This document shows positions 36,301 through 47,640 of a DNA stretch of 64,000 nucleotides, piece after piece. Under the pieces are notes generated by a model. That model was not told the origin of the DNA. It saw nothing but the letters and a program-made list of their open reading frames with translations, and did not search any database. How positions within the stretch are numbered: position 1 is the stretch's first letter; every line of letters begins with the position of its first letter. Position numbers and translations under genes: made by a program. Origin of the DNA: Rhabdornis inornatus (taxonomy: Eukaryota; Chordata; Aves; Passeriformes; Rhabdornithidae); NCBI GenBank assembly GCA_013397075.1, contig VWZS01008203.1, positions 558,001 through 622,000 on the forward strand, read 5' to 3'.

Positions 36301-38950
36301 ATAGTTTTTCTCAGAGTAATCAATGACACTATTATAATCTTCAAGAAAGGGATTCTGATTTTGTTTAGGTCAAATAGCCACCAGAAAAAAGAAAAATTAT
36401 ACAATTCATAGTTATTTTCTAACCAAATCCATCAATATAATACTTGAAATTTAAATATTTGACTGTATTACATTACAGTAAAAAAATGCATGCAGCATTT
36501 TCTTCCACGAACCCCCAAAGTATTTAAAATATATATTGTTTAAAATATGATTACCAAGTTGTGCAGAAGATGCCACAACAAATTGAAACCTAGGTATTCG
36601 TCCCAAACTTTGCTCAAATAGAGAGGCCAAAATCTGCTCAACTTCTGCTTTACAAATATTGAAGAGATGCCAAGTCATATTTAATTTTTCCATCTTCTGA
36701 TTCTTAAAAACATTATTATTTGCCAACAATTCTTCAATGACTAAGATATGCAAATGTTACCAGCCCATTTAATATATAAAATATTATAAAATTAAGAATA
36801 TGAATAATGTATTAAAATTATATCGATTCCTTTCTCAATTTCCTTTTTTTTATCATGTGGCACATTCATTTTGTATTTCTAAAGAATTCTGTAGGTATCA
36901 CTGACGTTGTCATATGAACTCTACTGTCATATGATTTTTCAGATGTTAAGTTCTAGTGTTCCTTTTTTATACTATATTAACTTGATAGCAATTCTGGCAG
37001 GAAATACCTGTTTTCAAATGTAATCACGTGTTCTTATAGCTAGTAATTCATGTGACTTTTGTTTAGGCATTATTCACAGGTCTTTATCCGGTCACTCTGA
37101 AAGGTAGCACATTTTATAGTAATTAAAGCCAAACAAAAAAAAAAAATCACTGAGCAATGTGTACAACAATGCAACATTTCATATACAAGTAAGAAAATGT
37201 ATTTATGAGCCAATGTGCACCTATGATGAATGCAGTACCTATTGCCTTTTAGAGATTCAGGGATTTGTTTTTCAAAATCCCTTTGCTTTTATTTTTTTAA
37301 TACAGAATCATCCTTCTATGTTATTACCTTGACTCTGCCATTCAGTAAACAATCCAAATATTATCATAGTTTATTTTTTAACCAGCCATTGTAACGCAAA
37401 TACTACCAAAAGCTTTTGGTTTTGTTTTCCAAATAAAATCCCCTTAAATGCTTAACATGTCTTGTGGTGCGTATCTAAGGTCTTTCTGCAGGTGATCACG
37501 GAAACAAAAAATGTGCCATTTTACCAGCATAAAAAGTTTCTGCCTTGCTTTTTGTTTATTCTCTTACACCTTCATTACTTATTTCTTGCTTCATTATTGA
37601 AGTATTTCATGACTTAACATAATGAATATTTATCATGAGCTTGAAAAATGAATTTTAAATTATGTTCATTTACTTAATATATTTTCACTTCTCAGTATTT
37701 TTACATAAAAAGTTGAATGTGTCCTTTACAGCCTTCTTTTCAAAGATATTATTATCATGAGTATAAATATGCAAGAGTATACCTGGCTGCTTTTTAGTTG
37801 CTTTTATGTTTATAGATTCCTATCTGTTGGTAGTCAAACGATAAAGACAAGCTAGGTGATTAATTTTTCCACTGTGGTAATCACATTGATTTAGTTCATA
37901 TTCATGACATTTCATATTGTTAACAGTCAATGACCCCAAATTAATATAGGAACAGTTTTGGCAAACCAAAGCACAATCTGACAATGCATTTACAACTATG
38001 ATTGTGTTCTTACTGTGCTGAGACTGAAATGTCAATTATATTGGGAATGAGGGAATAGTGCATGTATAGAAGAAAATGATTAACATATATGATTATACTT
38101 GAAAGTTAAACTATTGTTACTGAAAATCAGCACTCTAAACATAGTGCATACGACCACTGAGAACAAATAAAAACTAAACATGTGTATTTTAGAAATATGA
38201 GAGCATAGTAAAAGTACAGAACACCTATGGAAAGCCATAAAATGAACCTTAAGGAATTAATGAAGCAGCAAGCTATCACTTATCTGATGATTTCCAATCA
38301 TAAATCCGACTAATGATGGTGACACCTCTATTGCTCAGAAATAAACTTTCTAATTGAGCTTTTGGAAGATGAAAACCAAAATACTAATCTTAGAAATTTT
38401 GTTTTGAGGCAAAGGGTCAATTCCTTTGCAGCCAACAACTGTAGAGTAGCTACACCTGATTTTTCTACATTTCAGTGTGGCTGCTGGTTGAGAGCTGAGA
38501 TCATGTACTTAGATTTTGTGTGCATTACACATCCATCTGTTCCTCCGTCTGGCAAAGAAAAAAAAAAAGAAAATTAAGAAGAAGATGTGTAGGAATGCTT
38601 TATAAACTCTTTTCACCAATACACCAGTTGTTAGCTTCCTGCTGGTAGCCCTGCTATAAGCTTCATTGGGTAATTATTTCAAGCAGGAAACAACCAACCC
38701 ACATGTTCAAAAGTAATTACTAGTTCAGTTAACCATCCAGAAGCAGGTAATTTTTTCTTAAGATGCAGAAACAGAAGTATAATATTTATGGGTTTTTAAT
38801 ATAAGCATTTAGAAAGCATCTGTGCAATTTTATACCTCCATATATTTTTTAACTGAAACAAAAATTTTATACTAATAGAAATGGTCTATATATATAATAA
38901 AACATGAAGGGTCACATGAAATTTCCTAGGTATTTTTTGTGTCAGGTGTA
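33314..38950. other. AT-rich non-coding block
   Basis: About 5.6 kb without a recognised gene or repeat family. Open frames are short and unremarkable; the largest, on the minus strand at 36451-36753 (100 codons), has no known motif. Confidence 0.5.
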
Positions 38951-39270
38951 ATATTAGGTCTGTTGTTACTTAACATTTTCACTAATCGTTTGAAGATAAG
39001 CAGAACTAAATTCACATATAGTATTAAATTGGGAAGTACTATACACTCAGCTGAGGACAACAGCAGGGACATGAGAAGTCAGAGAAGAACAAGCAGGAAA
39101 TAACAAAATAGACAAAGAAAATAACAGGCTAATGCATCTGGGGAAAAAATAAACCAGAACAGGACAGTACAACTGGGAGAAACCATGAAAGCTGGCAAAC
39201 CGAAAGAGATTTAGGGGTAGTAGTGAACAACAAACATGAAAACAAATCTGAGTCAGAGACAGAAATAACA
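38951..39270 (+). mobile_element. Ancient CR1-clade LINE fossil, reverse-transcriptase region
   Basis: Short blocks in CR1 order: TTACTTAACATTTTCACTAATCGTTTGAAGAT stands for the LFNIFINDLED-coding stretch, split by changes. A TAAATT-rich piece follows where KFADDTKLG is expected, then AATGCATCTGGGG (the CKVLHLG region), then AGATTTAGGGGTAGTAGT (the KDLGVVVD region). All blocks are heavily mutated and frameshifted. This is an old copy, much more diverged than the CR1 at 40.0 kb. Confidence 0.68.
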
Positions 39271-40020
39271 AAGATGTACCTTACCAACAGCTTCAGAAAT
39301 CTACTTTCCTTCTTTGAACAATGAATCCCCAGCAGCTACCATGTTTTTCTCCATCTACTTATTTCTGTTTTTTGCACATTACTGTGAAAGAGAGTTTCAT
39401 TATTATCAGAATATATGTCCACATAAGGCCTTGTCTTGATTGATTAATAAAATTTTCAGTGGTTTAAGCTTCATTTTGTATGGTCTGCACCAAATATCAG
39501 CAAAATGAGCCACCTAATTAACGCTAAGGAAGAAGGTGATCTAGATAGAGAGATGGTCTTATTAGCCTATCTGTGAAATCTACATTTCTTGGTTCATCAT
39601 GTTCTTACTTCAGAAACATGAGAATACAGTTAAGCTGCAATTATTTCACTCAGCTTTAAAAATGTTTTCAGATTCTTAACCTCAGAAAAGCTTTTCTATC
39701 TGCTATTTTTTTCTTTTGGCAGCATAAACATAGAGAGACACTGACATGATGTGATATGTGGCACAAAGTGAAAGAAGTTTTGAGAGAATATCCCTTTTTA
39801 AATGAATGTCCCCATTTCATTACAATTTCTATGAAATTACTTAAGCCTGCCTATTCCACACTTTAGTCATCAAGCAGTCAGCATTTCATAATACATTTCC
39901 ACACTTTGGTATTTTTTAAAGTATTTAACTTCTGTATCATTATATGTAATATTTTAATTGATCTCGTCTTCCTTTACTGCATATGGTAAAAAATAGGTGA
40001 TCCAATTACATAATGCTTTT
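39271..40020. other. AT-rich spacer
   Basis: No gene or repeat recognised. Confidence 0.5.
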
Positions 40021-40490
40021 ATCACAGAATCACTGGGTTGGAAGAGACCTCCAAGATCATCAAGTCCAACCCACACCCTAACACCTCAACTAGACCATGG
40101 CACCAAGTGCCACATCCAGTCTTTTTTTAAATGCATGCAGGGATGGTGACTCCACCACCTCCCCAGGCAAAACATTCCAATACTTTATTATTCTTTCTGT
40201 GAAAAACTTTTTCCTAATATCCAGCCTGTATCTCCCTTGGCACAGCCTGAGGCTGTGTCCTCTCGTTCTGTCAGTTGCTGCCTGGTGAAAGAGACCAACC
40301 CCACCTAACTACAACCACCTTTCAGGAAGTTGTAGAGAGTGACAAGGTCACCTCCCAGTCTCCTTTTCTCCAGCCTAAACAACCCCAGCTCTCTCAGCCA
40401 TTCCTCACAGGGTTTGTGTTCCAAGCCCCTCACCAGCCTCGTTGCCTCCTCTGGACACGTTCAAGCATCTCAATGTCCTTCGTAATTCCA
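40021..40490 (-). mobile_element. CR1 LINE 3' end, well preserved, about 470 bp
   Basis: The plus-strand left end ATCACAGAATCACTGGGTTG is the reverse complement of the CR1 terminus. Recognisable blocks follow in order: GGAAGAGACCT, CAAGTCCAACCC, CCACATCCAGT, GGTGACTCCACCAC, GTGAAAAA.TTTTTCCT, TCCTCTCGTTCTGTCAG, GAGACCAACCCCACC and CTCTCAGCC. The low divergence suggests a comparatively recent insertion. It is 5'-truncated, with no open frame of its own. Confidence 0.92.
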
Positions 40491-42240
40491 ACCTAATTTA
40501 TGGTACATCAATATTAAATTAATCTCTTCTGTGTGCTCTATCAGGTAAACAGATACCACAGCTGATGCTCATAAAACCAAACACTGTCCCATAAATTAAT
40601 TTTTTTAATTTGACAAAAAGCATTGCTCCAGAAGATAAGTTCAATGTTCTATGACATTAGATGGTAATTTCCTCATACATCTACCAGTAAGAGAGAAAAC
40701 TAGGAATTTCTGAATAATGGATCTAGTGCAAGCTGCCAGTCATCCTATATATTCTAAACCCTGAAAATGCAAGTAACCTCTCTTCCAGAAGTTAATTAGA
40801 TTTACAGGCATGTAACCAAATTGGTAAATTGTGTCTCTCTATAAATGAAGAGAGATAGCTTACAACAAACTAAAATTAACTTCTGAGACACTTATAAGAC
40901 TTGATTCACACCTATCTATTGAGAATAAAGAATTCTATAGATAATTGTACTAATGCTTCCCTGAGCTGAATGAGTATCAGAAATCTCAGTGCAGACATGT
41001 CTGTATATTTTGCTGCAACGTAGTGTTAGAAAATCCAAGAAGTTTCTAGTATTGCTATTAAACTAATTTAACTACTAGATGAAGTTTAGCTATAGGACTG
41101 CACAGATTCATGTCAGACAGTCCTGTGACAAAGAATGGAATTTCAGCTCTTATGTCAAAAAACTTTAACCAGAAGAGAAGAGGTGAAGGTGAAAATTTTT
41201 TCTCAATTTACAATAAATTCCGTAGTGGAACGAGATTGGCATTATTATTTAATTGGGATTTTCAATTCAGCTGTAAAATTGACTCCAGGCTAATATTCAT
41301 CCTGAACCTAAAAGAAACCCAGTAATTCATTCATACACCTTTCTTGCATTCTAAAGCTTTCTAAAATGTGTATGCGTGTGTTTATAAAAGACACAATCTT
41401 ACTTATATGTTCATTTCACTATTTTCCACGTATTTCTTATTCTGGAAAAAAAAAAGTAGGGAGGGGAAGAAGGCATCAAGTAAAAAACAAATTTAAAAGC
41501 ATAAGTACAGAAACATATTTCATTGGCTTTTTACAAGAAAATTTATCAACCCTTGTTACTATACATGCTTTGTTGTGATGCCTGAAGTGTTAAATATTAT
41601 ATCTGGCAATATGAGAATATTTAAGAAGGTATGAAAGACTAACTGCATTTAAAACACCATTTTTCCTTGACACCACAAGCAAGACAGCTTGACTGAGATA
41701 ATATGTTTTTCTCCACTTTACAAATCATTTATGAATTCTGTTCAGCTGTACTACTTTGTGCCTACCTTACAGAGAAAAATTATATTCTTTCTCACAGGCT
41801 TACAGTTATTAGCAATATGTGAGTGAATTGCCAAACTTCTGCACATTGCAATGGGCACAGTTTCTGTTCCAAAGGACAAGAAGCCTCAACAATGTACTAT
41901 GGCTTTCCAATAATCTCTCAGTGAAAAATGGCCTGACTGTTCATAGAAGTGAAGCAATCTACCAATGAGATGGCTGTGAGGTTCTGTAGGAGTAGCTCAG
42001 CTGGACCAGGGTCCATCAGTTGGAAAAATTGTGCTTTAGACTTCTTCAGAGCATGTGGAATACTTCAAATTAACAACTGCATGCAGTTCTTCCACTGTTT
42101 AGTCTAATTTTTAAAGTTTCCACAGGACTGGGTGCCATAAAACAGGACATGTCGGTGCCTGCAGTTAAGGAGTCAATGCTGCTGTTGGCTTGATCTTTGC
42201 TAACCATTTGGAATGTAATTTTCACTTCAAGGGTACTGCA
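40491..42240. other. AT-rich non-coding stretch
   Basis: No gene recognised. The open frames at 41110-41325 and 41366-41578 have no known motif. Confidence 0.5.
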
Positions 42241-42411
42241 GCGAGGCCAGGCTTCCTAGACAATCTGTGAAACCTCCACTTCTGGAGTTTTTCAATAGCC
42301 ATGTACATCAAGCTCCTGCTGACCTGCCACTGCCCCCACTTCAGGACATAGTCGGAAATAGGAGACCCTCTAGTGTCCCTTCCAAACTTTTATGGGATTC
42401 CATAACTCATA
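42241..42411 (+). mobile_element. Old CR1 LINE 3' tail fossil
   Basis: In order: CCAGGCTTCCTAGACAATCTGTG stands for CAGGCTGCCCAGAGAGGTTGTG (split by changes). AACCTCCACTTCTGGAG stands for GTCTCCATCCTTGGAG. A CTCCTGCTGACCTGCC-like piece follows, then TGTCCCTTCCAAAC near the 3' end. The terminal repeat is degraded to GGGATTCC. It is strongly diverged and so older than the 40.0 kb copy. Confidence 0.62.
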
Positions 42412-43706
42412 ATTACCTCCTTTCAGGGAGTCACCAATGTAAGTGTGATGTTCTAAAAAGACTGAACTATATGAACCGTTATTTTTTTCTTTTTCTTTTA
42501 CATTGAAAGGAAAAGGGAAAAGAGTAGAACTAAATGTTTTTCAAAAATAATAGATAAGTACTGATTGTTTTTACTGAAGCGGCTTTATGAAAGTCCAAAA
42601 CAGTATAGAAGACAGAATTCTGAAACAAATAAACAAAAAAAAATTGAATCAGCATAATTTTTTTTTTTAATAACAGCACAGATAACACTTTCATTAGTGA
42701 TAGCACTGTTTTATAGTTTATTACAGTCAAAGAGATACATACATGTTTTAGTAGTACTTTATCTTTTTCACAACAGAATGGTAGGAGAATCATACTCTTT
42801 CTGCTTATAAAGATGTTTTCTAAACACAGATAAATGCAGAATCTCCCACGCTGGACAGATGAACATATTGAAGATATAGTTCAAAAAACTCTTTGAGCTG
42901 TATGAAAGTATTATTGACTTCATTACCCTGAACTCTTAGACATAGTCATCTTGAACTCACATTGGCTGAAGCACACTCAGTTTTGGAGGAAACAGGTGCA
43001 GATTCCATGCCTACCACAGTTGTAGCTATGTGATCCATCCACTCTTTATGAAAAGAAAAAATATATTTTGACAACAAAGATTATAGCTACAACTCTAATT
43101 TTATTCTAGATTAAAAGAGTAGCCTTAAGAGGAGCTAATTCCTCCCACTCTCATACTCAAAAGAAATAAATGTATACTAAATTTTATGAAGGATTATCTG
43201 CATCTAACATCATCATGTCAATGAAGGCCTTAAGCAACTTTTTGAAAAGCAGCTGTCACATATATGATTAAAAAAGAACACCAGAAAAAAGTTTGCCCCC
43301 TTGATTTTCTGCTCTTGTATATTGATGGATCTATCTGGGTACATTAGGATTTCACTGGACATTTGAAAGAAACTGCTCTAGAGGAACCTGAAAGGTTTGC
43401 ATCATGTTATGAATTTCATTGATAATGTGCAAGTTTAGGAAATAATTAACTCTACCTCTAGTCTAATCTGTCATACAACAATTTTGGTTTTTGCAGTCTA
43501 TTAATTTAATTTTATCTAATTAAGTAGATTTAATATGAAATTTAAACTAGGACAGTAGCATTCAAACACATGATCTACTGAATCCATTAACTGTTTCTAA
43601 TTAAAAATGCAGTCAAAATTATACTAGAAACACGTTCTTTGCTTTTAATTGTTGTACAATAATTGAGTGAAGAAACACCTTCTCATTTATAATTCTGATG
43701 GGGCAG
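42412..43706. other. AT-rich spacer
   Basis: No gene or repeat recognised. A T-run lies near 42658-42668. Confidence 0.5.
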
Positions 43707-44734
43707 TATTTATTGGATTTGCCTGGCAGGTTTTTGGTAACAGAGGGGCTACTGGGGCAGTTTGAGAAGCTGCTCGAAGCTTCCCCTGTGTCTGATGGAG
43801 TGAATGCCAGATGCCTCAGACTCACCACTGGCCAAGGCTGAGCCCATCAGCAATGGTGTTAATGCTCCTAGGACAACAGAGTTAAAGGAGGGGGAAAATT
43901 TACTGTGCTAGAGAAAATTGCAGCTAGAGAGGGGAGAGAGAATGTGTGAGAGCAACAGCTCATGGTTTGTGAAGAATGAGATGCTCCCAGTGCTGAAACA
44001 GAGATTCCTCTAAAATCCATGGTGAAAACATCCCTGCAGCACATGGAGGTCCACTGTGGAACAGATATCCACCTGCAGCACATGGAGGACCCAGTGCTGG
44101 AACAGATGGATGCCAGAAGGAGGCTATGACTTCGTGGGAAGCCCATGCTGGAGCAGTCTCCTGGCAGTGACCCTGTGGCGAGAGGAGCCTACCCTGGAGC
44201 AGGTTTGCTGCCAGGATTTGTGACCCTGCAAGGGACCTGCACTGGGAGCAGTCTGCTTCTCAAGAACTACAGCCTCCAGGAGGGACCCACATGGGACCAG
44301 GGGAGGAGTCTGAGGAGTCCTCCCCCTGAGGAGGAAGGAGCAGCAGAAACAGCATGTAATGAACTGACCATAGGTCCCATTCCCCATCTCCCTGCATTGA
44401 TGATGGGAAGGAGGTAAAGAATTTGTGAGTAAAGTTAAGCCTAGTAAGTTGGGAGCCAAGGGGGCAAGGTGTTTTTAATATTTGGTTTTATTTCTCATTA
44501 CCTTATTTTGATTTGATTTGATTTGATTTGATTTGATTTGATTTGCTTTGAAGTAAATTAACCTAATTTCCCCAAGTCTCTTTTGGTTGATGGTGACTGC
44601 TGAGTGATCTCTCCTTGGTCTTTTTTTGATCCACAAGCCTTCAGTTCTGTTTTCTCTCCCCTGTCCAGCTGAGGAGGGGAGTGATAGAGAAGTTTTGGTG
44701 GGCACCTAATGTTCAGACAGCCTAACCCACCACA
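43707..44734 (+). mobile_element. ERV solo LTR (about 1 kb, avian family), copy B
   Basis: This is the same family and nearly the same length as the copy at 3008-4045, in the opposite orientation. The 5-bp flank GGCAG occurs at 43702-43706 and again at 44735-44739, and the match extends to GGCAGTAT at 43702-43709 and 44735-44742. This is a good target-site duplication; 5 bp suits an ERVL-type element, though that class is inferred. The 3' end reads CACCACA. The TATA region is decayed and an AGTAAA polyA-signal variant lies at 44552-44557. The middle has degenerate units of about 39-42 bp with CTGCAGCACATGGAGG repeated at 44034 and 44073. No internal retroviral genes are present. Open frames inside it are not genes. 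Confidence 0.88.
44511..44545. repeat. (ATTTG)7 microsatellite inside the LTR
   Basis: Seven perfect ATTTG units lie just upstream of the LTR's polyA-signal position. Copy A at 3.0-4.0 kb lacks this array at the equivalent place, so the expansion is specific to this copy or its sublineage. Confidence 0.95.
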
Positions 44735-44742
44735 GGCAGTAT

Positions 44743-46423
44743 ATAAAGTCAGTATGTTATTTAAAGTGTAGAATACAATTGCCAACATATGGAAAATTAA
44801 TGCAGCTTGATATGATACTGGTAATAAGGTTATAGATTTTTACATAAGGGCATTACAGAGAATAAAAATAATGTTGTTTAATCTATGGTTTTAATTTACT
44901 GTATCTTAGTATCTTTTGAACTTTGCAAGACTACTAGCATGGCACAACAGTGACTTTAAAATTAATTTTGTCCAAAGTTGTCACGGTATTGAAGACTTAA
45001 CATTGTCTCATATTTATTGTAACTTGTCTTTAGATGTAGGTGTATCCCTTTCTTAAGAAAAAAAAAATAGTCATCTAGACTTTTATCCAGAATAATTAAA
45101 ATTCATAAAATGACTAGCTAGTAAATTTAATGTATTATGATCGACTTAACATTTGGCATACACTAGTAAGGTTTATAAATAGTACTTGGTGAATTAGAAG
45201 GAAAAGAAGGTAATTAATTCGCAGACATAAATATATTTTTTATGATAAACAGGAGTTTGTGTTTGACTGATTGTGAGGTCCAAATCCACAGTTTTATGAC
45301 AGCACAACTTACCATTTTATGATCATGTTTCACCATCAAATTGGAGGGAGAAAAAAGCAAACACTTAATTTACACCCTGCTGAGATTAATGTTTACCTAA
45401 CAAGAAACAACCATAGCTAAAAATAAAATTCTTCTACCTTTTCAAAGCTATGTTATTTTAAAAGGTTAATTTTCAAGAAAAAATATTCAACAAGTAGAAA
45501 TACATGCAGCTGTACTTGTTAGGTTTATACTGTCACTTTTTGAGCAAGCTTCTCAATAGGTAGTCCCTTCTCCCAGAGATCATTATCAGCATTGTTAGTG
45601 CTTTTAGTGTAAGGCTAAAATACTCCTTAACCTTAAAAAAAATTAATGAACATACTTGTACCAAAACCTAGAAAATGTGCCATTCTTTTATGTTTCTATC
45701 CATCTGTTTACAAGATACCTAGGGGTTTCAATATTTTCACTGTAGTCTTATGAGTAATGGTAGAGCATATGACTTTTAAATGATTTATTAGGAATCCATA
45801 GAGATGGGAAAAACAAAGGATGCAATTAGAGGTGGCAACTATTGATTAAAAATCCTGATATAGTTCACTTAAAGAAAGGAAATGATAAATGACATGATTT
45901 TATCATTGGACAGAATGTCAAAGAAAACATTGTTGTTTCTCATATATCTCTAGTGTGAACTTCTCTGGAGAAGCTGAGTATGCTTTTTGATGTTTGAAAA
46001 AGAGGGAAAATAATGTTATTAGTGTTTCATAAGAGAGATGTGGGATTGTTACATCAGGTGGGAAAAGAAAGGGAAGGCACAGGTGAAAAATCCAGCTGAT
46101 TCTATTACCTTCTCTATAATGGCCTCTTAAATAGTAGTTTGAAGAAACAATAGTGCTGAAAGAGTCTATTTTGCAAAGTTATAACTAAATATTCTTTTTT
46201 TTTCCCTATTTCACTAAGAAACAGTTCCAGGAATATAGATCTTAATAATTTATTTTCTTTGCCAAAATAAGAACTCAGGAGGCTAAATTAATTTCTGGCA
46301 TAGCACTAATGAATGCAGTGAAATCACACAAGGGGTGATGTTAAATCATAATATTTGATGGACTTCAAATTCCACCAAAAGTTTCTCCCAAACCTCATTA
46401 TATAAAATGTATAGTGGGAAAAA
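44743..46423. other. AT-rich spacer
   Basis: No gene or repeat recognised. Confidence 0.5.
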
Positions 46424-46520
46424 TCACAACAAAATAAAACAAAACAAATAAAAAATCCCAAAAAACAAAACAAACAAACAAAAAACAACCCACAAATCAA
46501 CAACTTTAAAAAAAAAAAAA
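46424..46520. repeat. A-rich low-complexity tract (CAAAA/CAAA units)
   Basis: Irregular AAAAC, AAAC and AAAT units end in an A12 run. The Phe-rich minus-strand frame at 46324-46557 is its by-product. Confidence 0.8.
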
Positions 46521-47565
46521 GGCATAAAAATGAAGTAATCAGGAAACTACCCAGCATTTGGGGGTTTGGACTATATCTAATAAAAACAGAACAAAATATG
46601 ATGTATATAAACTACCCAAACCTGTTTTCTAAATAACAATAGAAAAATGTCAAATGAAAAGAAAATTATGTATTCCAGGTAACTGAAATAGAAGCCTGGA
46701 TATAGAGATCCTTTCCTCTAGACCACTTTTCTAGCTTGCAACAGTCTGGCAGCCAAGCAACGAAAACAGTGTAGTGGGCCAAAAATCCATAGAAGAGGTA
46801 AACAGTGAACTATTTCTACATAAGTGAATCATCTCCAGATGAAAGGACAGTCAAAATATTTCTCCATGTCTGGCTTATTAATAGTGAAACTTTCTTCTGA
46901 TTTAGTTGTTGTTTTTTTTTTTACCTAATGAAATAATCTTTTCTGCATGACGAGAAACAGCACTAGAGCTCAGCAAAATCTGGTTCTAGTGCCACAAACC
47001 AGGCACTTCCTGGAAAGGACCAGGACAATCCATTCTTCCTTGAAACTGCACAGTTTGTAAACCCAAACAAACAATACAGAAATGTCTTAGTCAACACTTA
47101 CATGGAATTAAATGTTTTTTTTTACTGGATCAGCAGTGCACTGGTAAGTTTGGATTTTTATTTGCAGCTTAGCAGAGGAAACAGTTCTTCCATACTCTGC
47201 ATCAAGTTTGTGATTCTTTACAGATCATATAACTATTTTTTTTTTTTTTGCCTCCTGATTTTGATTCTGGAGACAATGTAATCTGGCACTAAAATCAATG
47301 TAACTCAGCATGCTGATTTGAAAAGGAATTCCTAGTGGTGCTACAGGAGCTAATGGAGAATGCGGAAGACTTAATTTTTGTTTTATATTACATCTGGGTT
47401 TTATTAATACTTTCAGTAAAGCATCAGTTTTTCTGTTACCCAGTTATAAAATGCAGATAATAATACATCTCTGCATCTTTAGAGAAATATGTGCTACCAC
47501 CCTAAGGAAAAATATCTTATACATATTTGGATTCTTGGGTTTGTTTGTGGCCTTTTTAGTTTTAT
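46521..47565. other. AT-rich spacer
   Basis: No gene or repeat recognised, apart from T-runs near 46911-46921 and 47236-47250. Confidence 0.5.
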
Positions 47566-47640
47566 TTTGTTGTTGTTGTTGTTGTTTGTTTGGTTTAGGT
47601 TTTTTTGTTTGGTTGAGGCTTTTTTTTGGGTGGGGGGGCA
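47566..47640. repeat. (GTT)n and G/T-rich low-complexity tract
   Basis: About six GTT units are followed by GTTTG, T8 and a GGGTGGGGGGG run. Frames across it are artefacts. Confidence 0.8.

Noticed and set aside
41985..42040. GTAGCTCAGCTGGACC, resembling a tRNA A box
   Set aside because: No B box or tRNA fold follows at the right distance, and the nearby sequence is single-copy or CR1-like.
43868..44459. Overlapping frames of 90-111 codons on both strands
   Set aside because: All are inside LTR copy B; GC-rich repeats keep frames open by chance.
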